In this document: one piece after another, positions 16,875-25,197 of the stretch | Position numbering within the stretch: position 1 is the first letter of the stretch | Layout: the number at the start of each line of letters is the position of its first letter | Assembly (NCBI RefSeq): GCF_014648775.1 | Contig: NZ_BMRT01000002.1 | Span: forward strand, 1 to 64,000 | Reading direction: 5' to 3' | DNA length: 64,000 nucleotides | Source: Streptomyces abikoensis | GTDB taxonomy: Bacteria; Actinomycetota; Actinomycetes; Streptomycetales; Streptomycetaceae | Made by a program: the position numbers and the translations under genes | The notes under the pieces: model-generated | Seen by the model: only the letters and a program-made list of their open reading frames with translations | The model's database searches: none | What the model was told of the DNA's origin: nothing

Positions 16875-16979
16875 CCGGGGTCCCTTCGCTGCGCGTGCGG
16901 GCAGCGGCCACCGTGCCACCGCCCCGACCAGGCCACGCAGCAGACTGGCGGACCCGAGGGCGTCCGCGCAGCATCGGCG

Positions 16980-16999
16980 ACGTACGTTCATCCGTACGT
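16980..16999. promoter_or_regulatory. Inverted repeat upstream of the 2-methylisoborneol operon
   Basis: ACGTACG (16980-16986) and CGTACGT (16993-16999) form a perfect 7-bp inverted repeat with a 6-base spacer, about 105 bases before the cyclase start. It sits next to an AT-richer stretch (17005-17020) that could hold a minus-strand promoter. A possible regulator site for odorant synthesis; no partner was identified. Confidence 0.4.
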
Positions 17000-17046
17000 A
17001 GCTGAGTATGTTTATAGGGTCGAAGTGTGGTGCAGATACGGCGGAA

Positions 17047-17075
17047 GGGCCCGCGCCTACGACAGGCGCGGGCCC
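17047..17075 (-). terminator. Hairpin terminator of the DUF308 gene
   Basis: A perfect 12-bp stem (17047-17058 with 17064-17075) and a 5-base loop, 20 bases beyond the minus-strand stop at 17095. Confidence 0.75.
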
Positions 17076-17094
17076 GTTCCGGGCCGAGCGGGGC

Positions 17095-17691
17095 TCAGCC
17101 GGTCGCCTTCTTGAGGAGGCCGCGCAGCCGGACGGCGTGGAAGACCTCGAACACGCCCATGACGACGAGGAACACCCCGGTCACCACGGTGAGCACCTCG
17201 ATCGACCGGAAGGGCAGGTCGATCATCACGATGCCGGCCAGGACGTTGAGGAAGCCGACGAACACCTGCCAGCCGCGGGCGGGCATGCCCTTGGTCGACA
17301 GCGCCACGCCCGCCAGCATCACTCCGCGCAGCAGCCAGCCGAAACCGATCCACAGGGCGAGCAGCAGGATCGACCGGGCGGGCTCACGGAAGCACAGCAG
17401 CCCCAGCAGTACGCACAGGGCGCCGCTGACGAAGCCCAGCACCCGCAGGGTGCCGGGGACGTACACGCTGAAGGCGCCGGCGAGCTGGAAGGCGCCGATC
17501 ACCAGCAGGTAGAGGCCGAAGAGGACCCCGACGACCAGCAGTGACGCCTCGGGCCAGGCCAGCACGATGGCGCCCAGGGCCACCGAGGCGATGCCGGCGC
17601 CCAGGAGCGTCTGCCAGCCCGCGTGCGCCAGTCGGCTGAGGTCGTCGCCGAGCCCATGGGGCCCTTGGGAATCGTTGAGGGAGAAAGTCAT
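17095..17691 (-). CDS. HdeD/DUF308 family membrane protein
   Basis: A 198-residue protein with about six hydrophobic segments in three pairs, for example WQTLLGAGIASVALGAIVLA, SLLVVGVLFGLYLLVIGAF and VLTVVTGVFLVVMGVFEVF. This repeated helical-hairpin layout is typical of the HdeD/DUF308 family, which is linked to acid resistance in enterobacteria but is of unclear role in actinomycetes. The ATG at 17691 was chosen as it precedes a hydrophilic lead (MTFSLNDSQGPHGLGDDL). A separate terminator follows, so it is probably its own transcript. Confidence 0.8.
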   Translation of the reverse strand: MTFSLNDSQGPHGLGDDLSRLAHAGWQTLLGAGIASVALGAIVLAWPEASLLVVGVLFGLYLLVIGAFQLAGAFSVYVPGTLRVLGFVSGALCVLLGLLCFREPARSILLLALWIGFGWLLRGVMLAGVALSTKGMPARGWQVFVGFLNVLAGIVMIDLPFRSIEVLTVVTGVFLVVMGVFEVFHAVRLRGLLKKATG

Positions 17692-17804
17692 GGCACGCGC
17701 TCCCCACGTGATCGCCCCCTCACCCCTTCGTCCACGTTTGCACAGATGGCGCACGCCGACAACACGACGGGGAGGAGCCGGAGCGCGCCGCGTCAGTCGC
17801 GGGT

Positions 17805-18473
17805 TCAGTCGCAGGTGTCGAGCATCCCGATCAGCTTGTCTTTCTCGGGCTGGGTGACGCTCAGCCCGTACAGGCTCTTGACGTGCCCCCAGGCCCGGCC
17901 ATACGTGCACCAGAAGTCCTGGTTGGGCGGCACCCACTGGTCCGGCGACTGGTCGCCCTTGGAACGGTTGGATGAGGCGGAGACGGCGTACAGCTGCGAG
18001 TTGCCCAGATCGTTGGCAAACGCCTTGCGTTTGTCGGTGGTCCAGGTGTCCGCGCCGCTGCGCCACGCGTTGGCCAGCGGCACCATGTGGTCGATGTCCA
18101 CCTTGGACGCCGAGTCGAGGGTCTTGTCGTCGTACGCGCTGTACCAGCTGCCCGCGACGGCCCGGCACATCGAGTCCTGGGTGACGCCCGAGCCGTCCCG
18201 CGACAGGACCACCTCGCGGGTGTCGCACTCCCCGTACTGCTTGATCCAGTGCGGGAACTTCGCCCGGGAGTAGCCAGACATCGAGTGCGGCGCTTCCACC
18301 TTGAGCCCGTCCAGCTCGGTGCGGACCGCGTCCGCCGCCGGAGGCTCCGGCGGTACGCGGTGGGAGGCCGTGGAGGGGGCGGAGATCGCCGGCGCGGCGA
18401 CGGGCGGGGCCATGACGGCGGCCAGGCCCAGGACAGCGGCGGCGGCACGCCGCCAGGCGCGAGTAGTGATCAT
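17805..18473 (-). CDS. Secreted HNH endonuclease family protein
   Basis: A 222-residue protein with a signal peptide (MITTRAWRRAAAAVLGLAAVMA...) followed by a mature domain whose core VDIDHMVPLANAWRSGADTW and NLYAVSA-like SQLYAVSASSNRSKGDQSPD match the DUF1524/HNH nuclease fold. The DH pair would hold the metal, and Asn/Lys residues follow. Cysteines at CDTREVV, MCRAVAG, WCTYGRAW and the C-terminal DTCD could form disulfides, consistent with export. Likely an extracellular DNase for nutrient recovery or competition (inference). An in-frame TTG at 18479 is an alternative start. Confidence 0.85.
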   Translation of the reverse strand: MITTRAWRRAAAAVLGLAAVMAPPVAAPAISAPSTASHRVPPEPPAADAVRTELDGLKVEAPHSMSGYSRAKFPHWIKQYGECDTREVVLSRDGSGVTQDSMCRAVAGSWYSAYDDKTLDSASKVDIDHMVPLANAWRSGADTWTTDKRKAFANDLGNSQLYAVSASSNRSKGDQSPDQWVPPNQDFWCTYGRAWGHVKSLYGLSVTQPEKDKLIGMLDTCD

Positions 18474-18564
18474 GCGCAAACACTTAGTGGCCGCCCCGCG
18501 CCCGCCCGGCCCATTCGCCCGTCCGAGGGCGCGCTGGCATGTTCAGACACATCGTCACACCGCG

Positions 18565-18576
18565 TACGATGCCGTC
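18565..18576 (+). promoter_or_regulatory. Likely leaderless promoter for the DUF218 gene
   Basis: TACGAT (18565-18570) lies 6 bases before the GTG start, with a weak -35 (TTCAGA, 18542-18547) 17 bases upstream. There is no Shine-Dalgarno sequence, so the mRNA probably begins at or near the GTG. Confidence 0.45.
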
Positions 18577-19602
18577 GTGATCGCGTATGCCCCCGCAGCC
18601 CTGTTCCTCCTCCTCTTCGGCATCGGTGTGTTGCGCGACCGACGGCGTTTCAGCAACGCGGTCCATTTCGGGCTCACCTGTATATGCCTGTTGTTCGGCC
18701 TGTTGTTCAGTCTGCTGCGCGCGGCCGCGGCGGGCGGCGAGCGCGGTATGCACGCCCTGGAGTGGATCGCGGCCGGGCTCCTCCTGATCCCCTTGCTCGG
18801 CGCGTTCGTCCTGCCGGCGCTGCTGCTGGCCAACGGCGTGAAGATGATCCGCAAGGAGGGACGGCGCCCGGCCAACCTGCTCTCCTTCCTCGCCGGTCTC
18901 GGCATCTTCTGCCTCATCGGCCTGACGATCGCGTCCGCCGCCACCCGTTCCCGGAACCTGACGATCGCCACGGGCACCACCGTGATGATCGCCGCCTATG
19001 TGTCGTTCCTCTTCTTCTGCTTCATCGGATACGCCTTCCTGTACGGCTGGATGCGGCCGCGCCGGAACGTCGACTTCGTGGTGGTGCTCGGCTCCGGGCT
19101 CGTCGGCGGGACGAAGGTGCCGCCCCTGCTCGCCAGCCGGCTGGAGCGCGGGCGCGAGCTGTACGAGCGGCAGGCGGCGCGCGGCAAGCCGCCCGTCCTC
19201 ATCACCTCGGGCGGCCGGGGCCCGGACGAAAAGCTCCCGGAATCCCACGCGATGGCCGACTACCTCACCGAACGCGGCTTCCCCGCCGAGCACCTCCGAC
19301 GCGAGGACAAGTCCCGCACCACCGAGGAGAACCTCCGCTACAGCGAGGCGATCATGTCGGAGGCGAAGCCCGGCTACCGCTGTGTGATCGTCACCAATAA
19401 CTTCCACGCCTTCCGGGCCGCGCTCATGGCCCGCAAGACCGGCGTCAACGGCCAGGTCGTCGGCTCCCCGACGGCCGCGTACTTCTGGCCGAGCGCGACG
19501 ATCCGCGAGTTCGTCGCCGTCTTCCTCAACCACAAGCTCGTCAACTTCACCATCTGCGGCCTGCTCGCTCTCTCCGGCGTGGCGGCCGTGTTCATCCACT
19601 GA
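18577..19602 (+). CDS. YdcF/SanA-like DUF218 membrane protein
   Basis: A 341-residue protein with four or five N-terminal membrane helices (AYAPAALFLLLFGIGVL; LLLIPLLGAFVLPALLL; VSFLFFCFIGYAFLYG). A DUF218 domain runs from about residue 165: DFVVVLGSGLV, PPVLITSGGRGPDEKLPES, EDKSRTTEENLRYS and RCVIVTNNFHAFRA. This pattern (SGG, E, S/T-rich and N/H motifs) is typical of YdcF/ElyC/SanA proteins, implicated in envelope integrity. A C-terminal helix anchors the end again. Predicted leaderless start. It overlaps the convergent methyltransferase-like gene by 11 bases. Confidence 0.85.
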   Translation: MIAYAPAALFLLLFGIGVLRDRRRFSNAVHFGLTCICLLFGLLFSLLRAAAAGGERGMHALEWIAAGLLLIPLLGAFVLPALLLANGVKMIRKEGRRPANLLSFLAGLGIFCLIGLTIASAATRSRNLTIATGTTVMIAAYVSFLFFCFIGYAFLYGWMRPRRNVDFVVVLGSGLVGGTKVPPLLASRLERGRELYERQAARGKPPVLITSGGRGPDEKLPESHAMADYLTERGFPAEHLRREDKSRTTEENLRYSEAIMSEAKPGYRCVIVTNNFHAFRAALMARKTGVNGQVVGSPTAAYFWPSATIREFVAVFLNHKLVNFTICGLLALSGVAAVFIH

Positions 19603-20437
19603 GCGGTGGGTCCCAGTCCTGAGGGGGCCGGGCCTCGTGGAGGACGGCGTGGTAGTACCCCTCCGCCTCGCGCCCGGCGGGGTCCAGACCGGCCGCCGCC
19701 AGGCTCTCCAGGGTGCGCCGCCGCTCGTCCGGGTCGGTGAAGCGGCGCTGCCGGTGCGTGGCCCCGGACGACCGTGTGACCAGCCCGTACCGCCCCAGCA
19801 CCGCCGCGACGGGCCGGAAGTCGACGGGCCGCACCACGAACGCCGCCACCCAGGCCCGTCCGCCGGACGGGGCGAGGACGGTGTCGAAGGTGCGCGGCCC
19901 GATGTAGCTCAGCCCACCCGTGACGGTGATCAGGCCCGCCGGGGCGAGCGCCTCGGTCAGGGCGGCGCCCGCCGGTACGGTCTCCAGGTTCGCGGCGAAG
20001 GCGGTGTCCAGCAGGCCGACGGCCGCCGCGTAGCCGACGGCCCGGGGCGAGGCGTCGACGCCCACGACGGGGACGGCGTCGGCGCGGCGGCGGGCGGCGT
20101 AGAACTCCTTGTCGGCGGCGATGAGTTCGTCCAGGGACAGCTCCGCCGTCCGCGGGCTCGTGTAGTGCTCGTAGAGGTCCCGCAGCGTGAGCTCGTGGTT
20201 GACGAGTGCGGCGTTGATGCCGTACGAGCAGCACAGGTCCACCATGGTGACCGGTCCGCCGGGGTGGGCGCGGGCCCGGTCGGCGAGGAGGGCCCGGAAG
20301 ACGGGCTGGGCGTGGTGGGGGATCTGGTACCGCAGGGGCGCCAGCCGGGTGAAGTACGCGCGGGGGTCGGGCCGGTCGTAGATGTCGTCGAAGCTGCTCT
20401 TGCCCCAGTGGTCCGCCCTGTCGGCGTCTGTCCCCAT
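19592..20437 (-). CDS. SAM-dependent methyltransferase-like protein
   Basis: A 281-residue protein with a class I methyltransferase layout: motif I VTMVDLCCSYGINAALVNH near residue 65, an acidic strand VPVVGVDASPRAVGYAAAVG near 125, and GLITVTGGLSYIGPRTF near 165. The cysteines in motif I and the weak glycine pattern are unusual, so SAM binding is probable but not certain. The C-terminus carries HRQRRFTDPDERRRTLESLA. The substrate is unknown. It is convergent with the DUF218 gene. Confidence 0.6.
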   Translation of the reverse strand: MGTDADRADHWGKSSFDDIYDRPDPRAYFTRLAPLRYQIPHHAQPVFRALLADRARAHPGGPVTMVDLCCSYGINAALVNHELTLRDLYEHYTSPRTAELSLDELIAADKEFYAARRRADAVPVVGVDASPRAVGYAAAVGLLDTAFAANLETVPAGAALTEALAPAGLITVTGGLSYIGPRTFDTVLAPSGGRAWVAAFVVRPVDFRPVAAVLGRYGLVTRSSGATHRQRRFTDPDERRRTLESLAAAGLDPAGREAEGYYHAVLHEARPPQDWDPPLSG

Positions 20438-20548
20438 TCCCCGGCCCTTCTTCCGATCGGCTTCCGGTCCGCGTCATCCCTTCCCCGGGCCCGCGTGGCA
20501 CGGAACACGCCGGGGTGCGAATCCGGCCGTCCGGGTCAAGCCGGGGGT

Positions 20549-21928
20549 TCAGCCGTCCTCACCCGGAAGGCGGTCGGAGGCGCGCACCCGGTGGAGGTGG
20601 ACCAGGACGTCGTAGCTGCGGCCCAGGGCCACCGGGTGGCCCGGCAGGGGATGGGCCGTGCCGATGCCGTAGGTGGGCCGGGCCCGGCCGAGCCAGTCGC
20701 GGGCGGGGGCCGGTGCGGTGCGCAGGTCCAGGAAGTAGTCGCGCTCGCGCACGCGGTCGAGGGTGTGCTCGTTGCTGCCGGGGGCGGCGGGCCCCACGGT
20801 GAACTCCTTGACGTTCTTCCCCAGCGGCAGGTCGTCCGGCCCGGTCGCGTTGAACGAGCCCTGGTCGAAGGAGAGCCCGACGGCGACGTAGCGCGCTCCG
20901 AGCCGGTCGTGGAGGAAGGCGCCCTGTGACTTCGGGTAGTTCTCGGGATCGGCGCTCGCGTAGCCGACGTGCCCGTTGTGGGCGGAGAGCAGGACCTTGT
21001 CGCCGGTGTTCCGCTGCCACCAGGCGGTGTTGTCGGCCATGACCTCGTCACGGAAGCGCATGGCCGCCGCGACGTCCTCCTGCTTGCCGAAGTCGAAGGC
21101 GTACTGCTCGGCGGTCTGCCGGAGCGTCAGCGCGTTCTGGACGGCCCACCGGTACGCCTCGCCCGCCGCGCGGCCCGGGCCCGGCCGCTGCTTGCGCAGC
21201 AGGTCCAGGGCCCGCCGGGCGCGGGCGGCCTTGTCCTGCCGTTCGGCGAGCGGCCGCTCCAGGTAGGCGCGCATGTACGGGCCGGCGGCCGTCGTGGGGC
21301 GCAGGTCGCGGTAGAGGCCCGTGAGCTCGGACAGCAGGGAGGGGTGGGCGGTGCGGACGTAGTCGAGGACCCGGTCGTAGAGCTCCGGGCCGGCGTAGGC
21401 GATGTCGTTGCCCATGAACCGGACGGGGTCGCCGGGGTGGGCGACGTTCCAGGAGCGCATCCACTGGACGAGGGAGAGGTATTCGCGGGTGTTCCAGGAG
21501 AGGTAGGCGTCCTGGAAGTCCTCGCGCAGTACGCGCTCGGGGTCGCCCTTTCCGCGCAGGACGTAGTCGTTGAGCCTCAGTCCGGTGCTCCAGGGGGCCT
21601 CCAGGGCGTAGGCGCGGAAGCCCCGGTCGCGCACCAGGTGGCGGAAGACGCGCTGTTTGAGGGCGAAGAACTCATGGGAGCCGTGCGTGGCCTCGCCCAT
21701 TCCCACGACGCTCGCGTCGCCCACCATGCGGTCCAGGGGCCGCAGGTCGTCCGAGGGGCCGGACGGCTCGGTGGACCGCAGCGGGTGGGCGACGCTCTCG
21801 ACGGCCCGGACGACGCGGTCGTCCTCATGTGCGGTGGCCGCGAGGGCCGGGGTGGTGGCCGCGGACGCGCCGAGGCAGAGGAAGAGGGTCAGGAAGACGG
21901 TGGCCGGGCGTCGTTGGGTGCGCTTCAT
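20549..21928 (-). CDS. Secreted erythromycin esterase family protein A
   Basis: A 459-residue protein with a Sec signal peptide (MKRTQRRPATVFLTLFLCLG, Ala-rich cleavage region). The mature domain belongs to the EreA/EreB-like fold: VVGMGEATHGSHEFF near residue 75 has the family Glu and His, followed by FRAYALEAPWSTGLRLNDYV, FMGNDIAYAGPELYDRV, MADNTAWWQRN and LSAHNGHVGY. True Ere enzymes open macrolide lactones, but most members have unknown substrates. Export suggests action outside the cell. It is a divergent paralogue of the gene starting at 22073. Start ATG 21928 was chosen from the signal peptide. Confidence 0.88.
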   Translation of the reverse strand: MKRTQRRPATVFLTLFLCLGASAATTPALAATAHEDDRVVRAVESVAHPLRSTEPSGPSDDLRPLDRMVGDASVVGMGEATHGSHEFFALKQRVFRHLVRDRGFRAYALEAPWSTGLRLNDYVLRGKGDPERVLREDFQDAYLSWNTREYLSLVQWMRSWNVAHPGDPVRFMGNDIAYAGPELYDRVLDYVRTAHPSLLSELTGLYRDLRPTTAAGPYMRAYLERPLAERQDKAARARRALDLLRKQRPGPGRAAGEAYRWAVQNALTLRQTAEQYAFDFGKQEDVAAAMRFRDEVMADNTAWWQRNTGDKVLLSAHNGHVGYASADPENYPKSQGAFLHDRLGARYVAVGLSFDQGSFNATGPDDLPLGKNVKEFTVGPAAPGSNEHTLDRVRERDYFLDLRTAPAPARDWLGRARPTYGIGTAHPLPGHPVALGRSYDVLVHLHRVRASDRLPGEDG

Positions 21929-22026
21929 GCTCTTCAGCCTGGTCGCCGGGCGGGCAGGGGACCATCCGGCGCGTCCCCGTGTGATGGGTGGGGCTGGCCC
22001 CACCCCTTCCCCGGCGGCCGGCGGTA

Positions 22027-22065
22027 TCAACTGCCTCAACTGCCTCAGAAGGCAACCTGTATAAC
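22027..22065 (+). promoter_or_regulatory. Tandem 9-bp repeats and -10 box in the divergent esterase promoter region
   Basis: TCAACTGCC occurs twice in tandem (22027-22035, 22036-22044) followed by a degenerate TCAGAAGGC. TATAAC (22060-22065) is a good -10 box 7 bases before the ATG at 22073. The second repeat covers the expected -35 place. The layout suggests regulator binding over the promoter and a leaderless transcript. Confidence 0.5.
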
Positions 22066-22072
22066 AGCGTGT

Positions 22073-23443
22073 ATGAGACACATGACCATACGTCGTGGCG
22101 CGTCCCTGGCCCTCGCCGCCGCCGCGTTGCTCGGCCCGGCCACCGCCGCCACCGCCGCCGGGCGGCCGCAGGCCGCACCGTCCCCCACCGCCGCCGCGAC
22201 CGCCGCGCCGGACCGCGCGGTGGTGGCCGGGCTCGACCGGTACGCCCACCGGCTGCGCGGGGCCCGGCCGGGCGGGTCCGGCGCGGACCTGGAGGCGTTC
22301 GGGAAGGCGACGCGGGGCGCCTCCATCGTCGGGATCGGCGAGGTCTCGCACGGCTCGGGTGACGTCTTCGCCCTCAAGGACCGGCTGCTGCGGCACCTGG
22401 TGACGCGTGAGGGGTTCTCCGCCTTCGCCATGGAGATCAACTGGTCGGCCGCCGCCCGCATCGACGCCTACGTCCGCACCGGCGAGGGCGACCTGCGGCA
22501 GATCATGGGCGAGGAGTTCCAGGACGCCTACGGCCTGGACGACACCGAGGAGTACCTGCGGCTGTTCGCCTGGGTGCGCGAGCACAACCGCACCAGCGCC
22601 CACCCGGTCCGGATCGTCGGCGTCGACTTCTCCGACGTCGACCCGGAGCAGTACGACCGCCTCTTCGCCTGGGCCGGGCGGAACACGCCCGCGCTCGTCC
22701 CCGAGCTGCGCGAGCGGTACGCGGCGCTCCGCGCGCTGCGCGGCGGGGTCGCCGAGCGGCTGGCCGCGTACGGCGCCCTCCCGCTCGCCGAGCGCAAGAA
22801 GATGGCCGAGGACGCCGACGCCGCGTACCGGCTGCTGGAGGGGGCCGCCAGGCGGGATCCCCGGGTGCTCCAGGACGCCCGGGTCATCTCGCAGATGGCC
22901 ACCTCCAACGCCTTCGACAGCGACGACCCGGCCCAGGCCCTCGCCGCCAACCGGTACCGTGACCGGACCATGGCCGAGAACGCCGTCTGGTGGCAGCGGA
23001 ACACCGGCGGCCGGATCCTCCTGTCGGCACACGACGGGCACATCACCTACGAGACGGCCCTCCCCCACGTCTACCCCGTCACGATGGGCGCGGACCTGCG
23101 CGAGCTCGTCGGCAAGGAGTACCTCGCCGTCGGCACGTCCGCGTACGCCGGCGCCTACCGGGCCCGCACGGCGACGGGTGTGGGGACGTTCCCCTTCGCC
23201 GCCGCGCCGGGCAGCAACGAGTACGTCCTCGACCAGGTGCGCCACCGCGACTTCTACGTCGACCTGCGCGAGGCGCGCCGCGACCCGGCGCTGACGGGCT
23301 GGCTGGACACGGCCCGCCCGACGTTCATGATCCCCGGCCGGTACCCGTACCAGACGGCGTGGCCGCTCGCGCTGGGCCGCGGCTACGACGTCGTCTTCCA
23401 CCTGCACGAGGTGGGTGCGTCCGTCCCCCTCGCGCGGCCGTAG
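22073..23443 (+). CDS. Secreted erythromycin esterase family protein B
   Basis: A 456-residue paralogue of the divergent neighbour. Signal peptide MRHMTIRRGASLALAAAALL; then IVGIGEVSHGSGDVFALKDR, AMEINWSAAARIDAYVRTGE, IVGVDFSDVDPEQYDRLFAW, MAENAVWWQRNTGGRILLSAHDGHITYE split between the WWQRN and SAHDGH motifs. The catalytic-type His and Glu pattern of the family is kept. An in-frame ATG at 22082 is an alternative start. The pair probably arose by duplication. A secreted macrolide-hydrolysing or polysaccharide-related role is possible but not shown. Confidence 0.88.
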   Translation: MRHMTIRRGASLALAAAALLGPATAATAAGRPQAAPSPTAAATAAPDRAVVAGLDRYAHRLRGARPGGSGADLEAFGKATRGASIVGIGEVSHGSGDVFALKDRLLRHLVTREGFSAFAMEINWSAAARIDAYVRTGEGDLRQIMGEEFQDAYGLDDTEEYLRLFAWVREHNRTSAHPVRIVGVDFSDVDPEQYDRLFAWAGRNTPALVPELRERYAALRALRGGVAERLAAYGALPLAERKKMAEDADAAYRLLEGAARRDPRVLQDARVISQMATSNAFDSDDPAQALAANRYRDRTMAENAVWWQRNTGGRILLSAHDGHITYETALPHVYPVTMGADLRELVGKEYLAVGTSAYAGAYRARTATGVGTFPFAAAPGSNEYVLDQVRHRDFYVDLREARRDPALTGWLDTARPTFMIPGRYPYQTAWPLALGRGYDVVFHLHEVGASVPLARP

Positions 23444-23491
23444 CCCGGGACCCCGTAGGACCCCCTACTCCCCGGGACGGAGGCGCGACTG

Positions 23492-23569
23492 GTCATCGCG
23501 GATGATGCCATCCTCGTTGAGATCCACCACTGTTGGGGCATGCACCGTTTACCCGCAACCAGCGATGAC
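23492..23569. repeat. 8-bp inverted repeat ending at the ribosome site of the next gene
   Basis: GTCATCGC (23492-23499) is the reverse complement of GCGATGAC (23562-23569). The right arm directly precedes AGGAG (23570-23574), the ribosome site of the oxidase gene. Pairing across 62 bases could affect translation or mark a regulator site. Weak evidence. Confidence 0.25.
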
Positions 23570-23580
23570 AGGAGCATGCC

Positions 23581-25197
23581 TTGACGGACGTGACACGACG
23601 CGGAGTGCTCGCGAGCACGGCGGCGTTGGGGGCGACGGCCGTGGGGCTGTCCGCACCGGAGGCGGCCGCGACGCCCGCCGGGCGGGCGGCCGCCGCCGCG
23701 CCGGCCCGGTCCGGCCCCGCGGCCATCGGCCCCGACGACACGCGGTACCCGTCGCTCACCCGGCGCGGCACCAACGCCCGCTTCGTCGGCAGACCCGACT
23801 ACGTCCGGGTGGCCGACACCACCGAACAGGTCGTCGAGGCCGTCCAGCAGGCCGTGCGCGAGGGCAGGCGCATCGCCGTGCGCAGTGGCGGGCACTGCTT
23901 CGAGAGCTTCGTCGACGACCCGTCCGTCAAGGCCCTCATCGACCTCTCCCCCATGACCGCCGTGCATTACGACGCGTCGCGGCGGGCGTTCGCGGTCGAG
24001 CCGGGTGCCCTGCTCGGCCAGGTGTACCGGCGGTTGTTCACCGAGTGGGGCGTGGCCATCCCGGCGGGGGCCACCGCCGAGGTGGGCGTCGGCGGGCACG
24101 TGCTCGGCGGCGGGTACGGCGCCCTGTCGCGCCGGCACGGGCTGTCCGTCGACCATCTGTACGGCGTCGAGGTCGTGGTCGTGGACGCGGCCGGGAAGGC
24201 GTCGAGCGTCGTCGCCACCCGGGACTCGTCCGGCCCGCTGCGCGAGCTGTGGTGGGCGCACACCGGAGGCGGGGGCGGCAACTTCGGCGTCGTCACCCGC
24301 TACTGGTTCCGGGACCCGGCGGCCACCGGTTCGGACCCCGCCCACCTGCTGCCCCGCCCGCCCTCGTCCGTCCTCACCTTCACCGCCTCCTGGTCGTGGA
24401 AGGACCTGGACGAGGCCTCCTTCGCCCGGCTGGTGCGCGACCACGGCACCTGGTACGAGAACAACAGCGCGCCCGGCTCGCCCTACGCGGGGTTGTTCAG
24501 CGTGCTGATGCTGAACACCCGCAAGTACGGCACCGTCGACCTGGTCGGCCAGCTGGACTCCACGGGCTCCGGGGCGCGGCGCCTCCTGGACGACTACGTG
24601 GCCGCCGTCGGCCGGGGGGTGGGGGCCCGGCCCACGGTGAAGCGGGAGGAGCGGCCCTGGCTCGAGGCCAACGCGAACGTGACGGAGTCCGCGCCGTCGT
24701 TCTTCAAGGCCAAGTCCGGCTATCTGCGGAAGCGCTTCACGGACCGTCAGATCGCGGTCCTCCACGAGCACCTCACCGGCAAGGCGGGTGGTGAGCTCCC
24801 CGGTTCGCTGTGGCTGGTCTCCTACGGAGGGAAGGTCAACACCGTCCCGGCGGACGCGACGGCCGTCGCCCAGCGGGACTCCGTCCTCAAGGCGGTCTAC
24901 CTGACGGGCTGGGAGGACCCGAAGCACGACGGAAAGGCGGAGCTCGCCTGGCTGCGCGACCTCTACAAGGCCGTGTACGCCGACAGCGGCGGCGTGCCCG
25001 CGCCCGGCACGAACAGCGACGGGTGCTTCATCAACTACCCCGACGCCGAGCTCGCCGACCCCGCGGTCAACACGTCCGGGACGCCGTGGCACGCCCTCTA
25101 CTACAAGGGCCACTACGCGCGGCTCCAGCGCGTCAAGGCGCACTGGGACCCCAGGAACGAGTTCCGGCACGCGCTGTCCGTCCGTCCGCCCCGCTGA
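23581..25197 (+). CDS. Tat-exported FAD-linked oxidase (berberine bridge enzyme-like)
   Basis: A 538-residue protein. TTG start at 23581 with AGGAG 6-7 bases before it. A twin-arginine signal (VTRRGVLASTAALG) is followed by an FAD_binding_4 domain: IAVRSGGHCFESFVDD, where the His is the usual covalent FAD site, then GVGGHVLGGGYGALSRRHGL. The cysteine that makes the second FAD bond in bicovalent enzymes is not seen in that second motif. The BBE C-terminal motif FINYPDAELAD is present. Such enzymes oxidise sugars, alcohols or alkaloid-like metabolites with oxygen. Export after folding with FAD is expected. The 3' end overlaps the convergent response regulator by 65 bases. Confidence 0.9.
   Translation: MTDVTRRGVLASTAALGATAVGLSAPEAAATPAGRAAAAAPARSGPAAIGPDDTRYPSLTRRGTNARFVGRPDYVRVADTTEQVVEAVQQAVREGRRIAVRSGGHCFESFVDDPSVKALIDLSPMTAVHYDASRRAFAVEPGALLGQVYRRLFTEWGVAIPAGATAEVGVGGHVLGGGYGALSRRHGLSVDHLYGVEVVVVDAAGKASSVVATRDSSGPLRELWWAHTGGGGGNFGVVTRYWFRDPAATGSDPAHLLPRPPSSVLTFTASWSWKDLDEASFARLVRDHGTWYENNSAPGSPYAGLFSVLMLNTRKYGTVDLVGQLDSTGSGARRLLDDYVAAVGRGVGARPTVKREERPWLEANANVTESAPSFFKAKSGYLRKRFTDRQIAVLHEHLTGKAGGELPGSLWLVSYGGKVNTVPADATAVAQRDSVLKAVYLTGWEDPKHDGKAELAWLRDLYKAVYADSGGVPAPGTNSDGCFINYPDAELADPAVNTSGTPWHALYYKGHYARLQRVKAHWDPRNEFRHALSVRPPR

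Noticed and set aside
17095..18483. A fused 462-residue minus-strand protein over the DUF308 and nuclease genes
   Set aside because: The upstream part is an out-of-frame reading of the HNH nuclease gene. The DUF308 domain begins at 17691.
20549..23407. A single 952-residue minus-strand protein across both esterase genes
   Set aside because: The frame is open only by GC bias. The signal peptide at 21928 marks the real start, and the upstream part is antisense to the second esterase.
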